Positions 23,253-25,305 of a stretch of 25,305 nt of DNA are shown piece after piece. The stretch comes from SVEL01 sp045123575 (lineage in GTDB: Bacteria; Bacillota; Clostridia; Lachnospirales; Lachnospiraceae). Position numbers and translations under genes: made by a program. Location: contig JBGVKG010000029.1 in NCBI GenBank assembly GCA_045123575.1, positions 1-25,305 of the forward strand. The letters are read 5' to 3'. The notes under the pieces were generated by a model. It had not been told where the DNA came from, made no database searches, and worked only from the letters and a program-made list of their open reading frames with translations. Numbering within the stretch: position 1 is the stretch's first letter; each line of letters begins with the position of its first letter.

Positions 23253-23732
23253 ATGAAGATTACATTACTGACAGTAGGAAAGATAAAGGAAAAGTACTTC
23301 ACTATGGCTATAGATGAGTATGCAAAGCGTCTTGGCCGCTATGTGAAGCTTGATATAGTAGAGGTGGCAGATGAGAAAACGCCTGATGGTGCGTCTGAGA
23401 CAGAGGAGCGTATGATTAGGGATAAGGAAGGCAAGCGTATACTAGCTAATCTGAAGGATGATTCTTATGTTATCACTCTTGAGATAGAAGGAAAGATGCT
23501 GGATTCAGTGGAGTTGTCAAAGAAGATAAATCAGATAGGTGTATCTGGTAAGGGACATATCACATTTATCATAGGTGGTTCTTTGGGATTATCTGACGAA
23601 GTGAAGAACAGGGCTGACTATAAGCTTAGCTTCTCGAAGATGACATTTCCACATCAGCTTATGAGAGTGGTATTGCTTGAACAGATTTATAGAAGTTATA
23701 GAATATTGGGAAATGAACCGTATCATAAATAG
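23253..23732 (+). CDS. rlmH: 23S rRNA pseudouridine-1915 N3-methyltransferase RlmH
   Basis: Methylates pseudouridine 1915 in helix 69 of 23S rRNA on assembled ribosomes, using SAM. It is a SPOUT-fold enzyme: MKITLLTVGKIKEKYF at the start, EYAKRLGRY, the SAM-binding knot with FIIGGSLGLS (about 104-113), and the invariant C-terminal MTFPHQLMRVVLLEQIYRSY...NEPYHK. The 159 aa length is exact for the family. The ribosome binding site is weak (GCAGAGG about 9 nt before ATG). The stop codon TAG is joined directly to the first stem of the hairpin array downstream. Confidence 0.96.
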   Translation: MKITLLTVGKIKEKYFTMAIDEYAKRLGRYVKLDIVEVADEKTPDGASETEERMIRDKEGKRILANLKDDSYVITLEIEGKMLDSVELSKKINQIGVSGKGHITFIIGGSLGLSDEVKNRADYKLSFSKMTFPHQLMRVVLLEQIYRSYRILGNEPYHK

Positions 23733-24079
23733 ATTGCGCCGGGAGGAAAAGGAAGCACGAGCGAAGCGAGTATTTACTTTTCCTGGCGCAATCCTAACAG
23801 AATCAGAAGTAGCGTAAGCTACGACAGACGCGAAGCGGATGGATTCTGGAAGGGGAGCATCAAAAATAAGGTTCGTTGGAGTGTATGTAAAGGATGGTAA
23901 TTGTACCATCCTTTTAATATATAGCAAAAGCCCTGCAAGTGAAACTATGCTCGCATAAAGTTTCATTTGCAGGGCGCAAGAATAGCGAAAAGCTTGCTTT
24001 GAGCTATTCGGTTGCGTAATCGAGTATGCTTTAGCTTGCTCGATTGTAAGTCACTTGGCAAGTCGATAGTCGGCAAGTG
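23732..24079. repeat. Run of consecutive stem-loops in a gene-free stretch
   Basis: No gene is visible from 23733 to 24423. In the first 350 bases at least six hairpins follow each other. 23732-23740/23785-23793 has an inner stem 23745-23751/23777-23783. 23798-23804/23842-23848 encloses GTAGC-GTAA-GCTAC and CGC-GAA-GCG. The terminator comes next (23890-23913). 23930-23946/23959-23975 has 17 bp. 23975-23986/24003-24016 follows, then 24018-24024/24039-24045 and 24052-24057/24074-24079. Small GC-rich inner motifs (GCGAAGC, GCGTAAGC, GCTTTAGC) recur in the loops. Confidence 0.75.
23890..23915 (+). terminator. Terminator of rlmH
   Basis: AAGGATGGTA (23890-23899) pairs with TACCATCCTT (23904-23913) around ATTG, followed by TTAAT. 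It is symmetrical enough to work in both directions. Confidence 0.82.
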
Positions 24080-24226
24080 GGGTATAGGTGTCTTTTGATG
24101 ATGATTTTCATAATAGGGGAATTTCTATAGGATATGATACGGTTTTTCAACAGAGGAAGTACTTCTGTAGAGTAGGGGAAAAGAAGAGTACACAGAGTAA
24201 AGACTTAAGTAGACTGCACAGAGGAA

Positions 24227-24255
24227 TTGAAAAATTGAGGTAAAAGTTGTATATT
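24227..24255 (+). promoter_or_regulatory. Likely promoter of the XRE regulator gene
   Basis: TTGAAA (24227-24232), 17-bp spacer, TATATT (24250-24255). The hexamers equal those of the antitoxin promoter. It implies a leader of about 160 nt containing the palindromes at 24318-24368. The stretch 24080-24226 shows nothing else I can name beyond a GAAGTACTTC palindrome. Confidence 0.55.
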
Positions 24256-24317
24256 AAATGAAGAATTGAAAATGATATCAGTTCGATAAATTTGAATTTT
24301 CCTAAATAAATTACAAC

Positions 24318-24368
24318 TCTACGTGGCGTAGAAACCGCTAAAATTCACCATATTCTACGTTCCGTGGG
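24318..24368. promoter_or_regulatory. Two operator-like palindromes before the XRE gene
   Basis: TCTACG-TGG-CGTAGA (24318-24332) is a perfect 6-bp inverted repeat. TCTACG-TTC-CGTGGG (24354-24368) repeats the left arm exactly and the right arm at 4 of 6 bases. Centres are 36 bp apart. Their location 56 and more bases before the start suits autoregulation by the HTH protein; as RNA they could also form leader hairpins. Confidence 0.55.
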
Positions 24369-24423
24369 TGTAAAAACAAAATGGAAATCCATACAATAAA
24401 TCCGGAAAGGAGGACACGAACCT

Positions 24424-25029
24424 ATGGATCAAATTAAGATCGGTAAATTTATTGCTGAAGAAAGAAAAACAAAACAATATACGCAAAGGGAGTTGGCAGA
24501 TAAGCTTAGTATCAGCGATAAAACAATTTCAAAATGGGAAAGAGGTAATGGTTTCCCGGAAGTATCATTGTTACTTCCACTTTGCAATGAATTAGAAGTT
24601 ACAGTAAATGAACTTCTATCCGGTGAACGATTGCAAGAGATGGATTATAAAAAGAAAGCGGAGGAAAATATGGTGAATTTAGTAAAAGAAGCTCAAGAAA
24701 GTAAAAAGAAAATTATTATGTCCGTAATGGTTGCAGCATTAGTGATTATTGCAGCAATGCCTTTGTTTATGATTGCAGGATTATTGGAAATGCAGGTGTG
24801 GACCAGAATACTATTGCTGGGAATTGGATTTGTAGTGATGGCAATGGGAATTGCTATTGCATGCGTATTAGATAGAGATGCAGGAGCCTTTGAATGTCCT
24901 GAATGCAAGGAGCGTTTTGTTCCGGATATGAAATCCTATGTTATGGGACCTCATACAATTACCAAAAGAAAGTTAACTTGTCCTAAATGTGGATGTACCA
25001 AATACTGTAAACATGTTTTAACTAGGTAA
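24424..25029 (+). CDS. XRE-family regulator with two membrane helices and zinc ribbon
   Basis: Residues 1-65 are a Cro/CI-type helix-turn-helix (YTQRELADKLSISDKTISKWERG). A helical linker leads to two membrane segments (about 97-121 and 127-149) and a C-terminal zinc ribbon with C158, C161, C186 and C189. A membrane-bound DNA-binding protein of this type may respond to envelope or metal signals, but no ligand is known. AAAGGAGG (24406-24413) lies 10 nt before ATG. Isoleucine is coded almost always by ATT or ATC (only one ATA), whereas the neighbours prefer ATA, which suggests recent acquisition. It stands alone between structured non-coding DNA and a terminator. Confidence 0.87.
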   Translation: MDQIKIGKFIAEERKTKQYTQRELADKLSISDKTISKWERGNGFPEVSLLLPLCNELEVTVNELLSGERLQEMDYKKKAEENMVNLVKEAQESKKKIIMSVMVAALVIIAAMPLFMIAGLLEMQVWTRILLLGIGFVVMAMGIAIACVLDRDAGAFECPECKERFVPDMKSYVMGPHTITKRKLTCPKCGCTKYCKHVLTR

Positions 25030-25097
25030 GGTGAATTAACTTTCTGTTTGTCATCGTTCATGGAACAAGTTCGAAAAATGCTATGGATTTTCCTCAC

Positions 25098-25165
25098 TGA
25101 CGATGTACTTTCTTCGAAAGTTCCGCAACTGACGTTGCGAATCGCTGATGGCGATTGTATCGTCA
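25098..25165. other. Four-way-junction (cloverleaf-like) structure
   Basis: Outer stem TGACGAT (25098-25104) with ATCGTCA (25159-25165). It encloses three perfect hairpins: ACTTTC/GAAAGT (25107-25121), GCAAC/GTTGC (25125-25138) and AATCGC/GCGATT (25140-25156). The loops and stem lengths do not fit a tRNA. It lies between the XRE gene and its terminator, so it would be part of the 3' untranslated region. Confidence 0.65.
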
Positions 25166-25201
25166 AATTCCAATATGTCAATCTAAAATAGCAAGAAAAA
25201 A

Positions 25202-25238
25202 TCCCGCCCATTTTATTAATGGACGGGAATTCTTTTTT
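25202..25238 (+). terminator. Terminator after the XRE gene
   Basis: TCCCGCCCATT (25202-25212) pairs with AATGGACGGGA (25218-25228) with one mismatch, preceded by AAAAAA and followed by TTCTTTTTT. The last 67 bases of the window show nothing I can name. Confidence 0.88.
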
Positions 25239-25305
25239 AAACTCTTAACTTAAAGGCATTGATTAACTTAGATATCTCTTTTTGTAAAAAACTATTGAAA
25301 TTAAT

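Noticed and set aside
25098..25165. tRNA gene
   Set aside because: Four stems, but lengths and loops lack the anticodon and T-loop patterns and there is no TTCGA-type loop in the right place.

Overview
The window looks like a chromosomal segment of a low-GC anaerobic Firmicute, most likely a Lachnospiraceae-type clostridium. The evidence is: A+T-rich DNA with strong AGGAGG ribosome binding sites and sigma-A promoters; an oxygen-handling flavodiiron protein with rubredoxin; a ferredoxin-type 2-oxoacid oxidoreductase; a Re-type citrate synthase; and a Rex / AcpS / NAD(P)HX repair / alanine racemase / MazF block in the order usual for this group. Most genes use ATA heavily for isoleucine; the last one does not. 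The assignment rests on gene content and style, not on a database match.

Layout. 1-645 is non-coding, with a terminator, twin hairpins, degenerate repeats and a 14-bp palindrome. 655-5490 is a plus-strand operon: flavodiiron protein, rubredoxin, a gamma-delta fused and then an alpha-beta fused 2-oxoacid:acceptor oxidoreductase. Together these could pass electrons from an oxoacid to O2 or NO. 5544-7045 is a monocistronic Re-citrate synthase with its own promoter and a bidirectional terminator. 7044-10804 is a four-gene minus-strand operon: CotH-type secreted kinase, a 56-residue membrane peptide, a VTC-type polyphosphate polymerase and a DUF4956 membrane protein. 10888-15970 is a plus-strand housekeeping cluster (rex, coiled-coil protein, acpS, nnrE-nnrD, alr, mazF). 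16094-18226 encodes a CNNM/CorC-type CBS membrane protein and a YebC-family regulator. 18327-18821 encodes a small membrane protein with a zinc ribbon.

18863-19238 holds a compact type I toxin-antitoxin locus that was too short to appear as a long reading frame. A 36-residue hydrophobic peptide lies on the minus strand and a convergent antisense RNA on the plus strand. They share a bidirectional terminator, each has a strong promoter, and their two 5' ends are near-identical copies in inverted orientation. The toxin leader also carries an exact 7-nt complement of its own ribosome binding site.

19463-22483 is a single 1006-residue protein fusing a 12-helix MFS sugar transporter to a complete GH2 glycosidase with both catalytic glutamates. 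It is followed by a LysM/Pro-rich protein and rlmH. 23732-24079 is a run of consecutive stem-loops with no gene. 24424-25029 is an XRE-type regulator with two membrane helices and a zinc ribbon; its codon use differs from the rest. It is preceded by two operator-like palindromes and followed by a four-way-junction structure and a terminator.

The strongest candidates for something little described are the inverted-leader type I toxin-antitoxin locus, the transporter-glycosidase fusion, and the CotH / VTC / DUF4956 / small-peptide operon.
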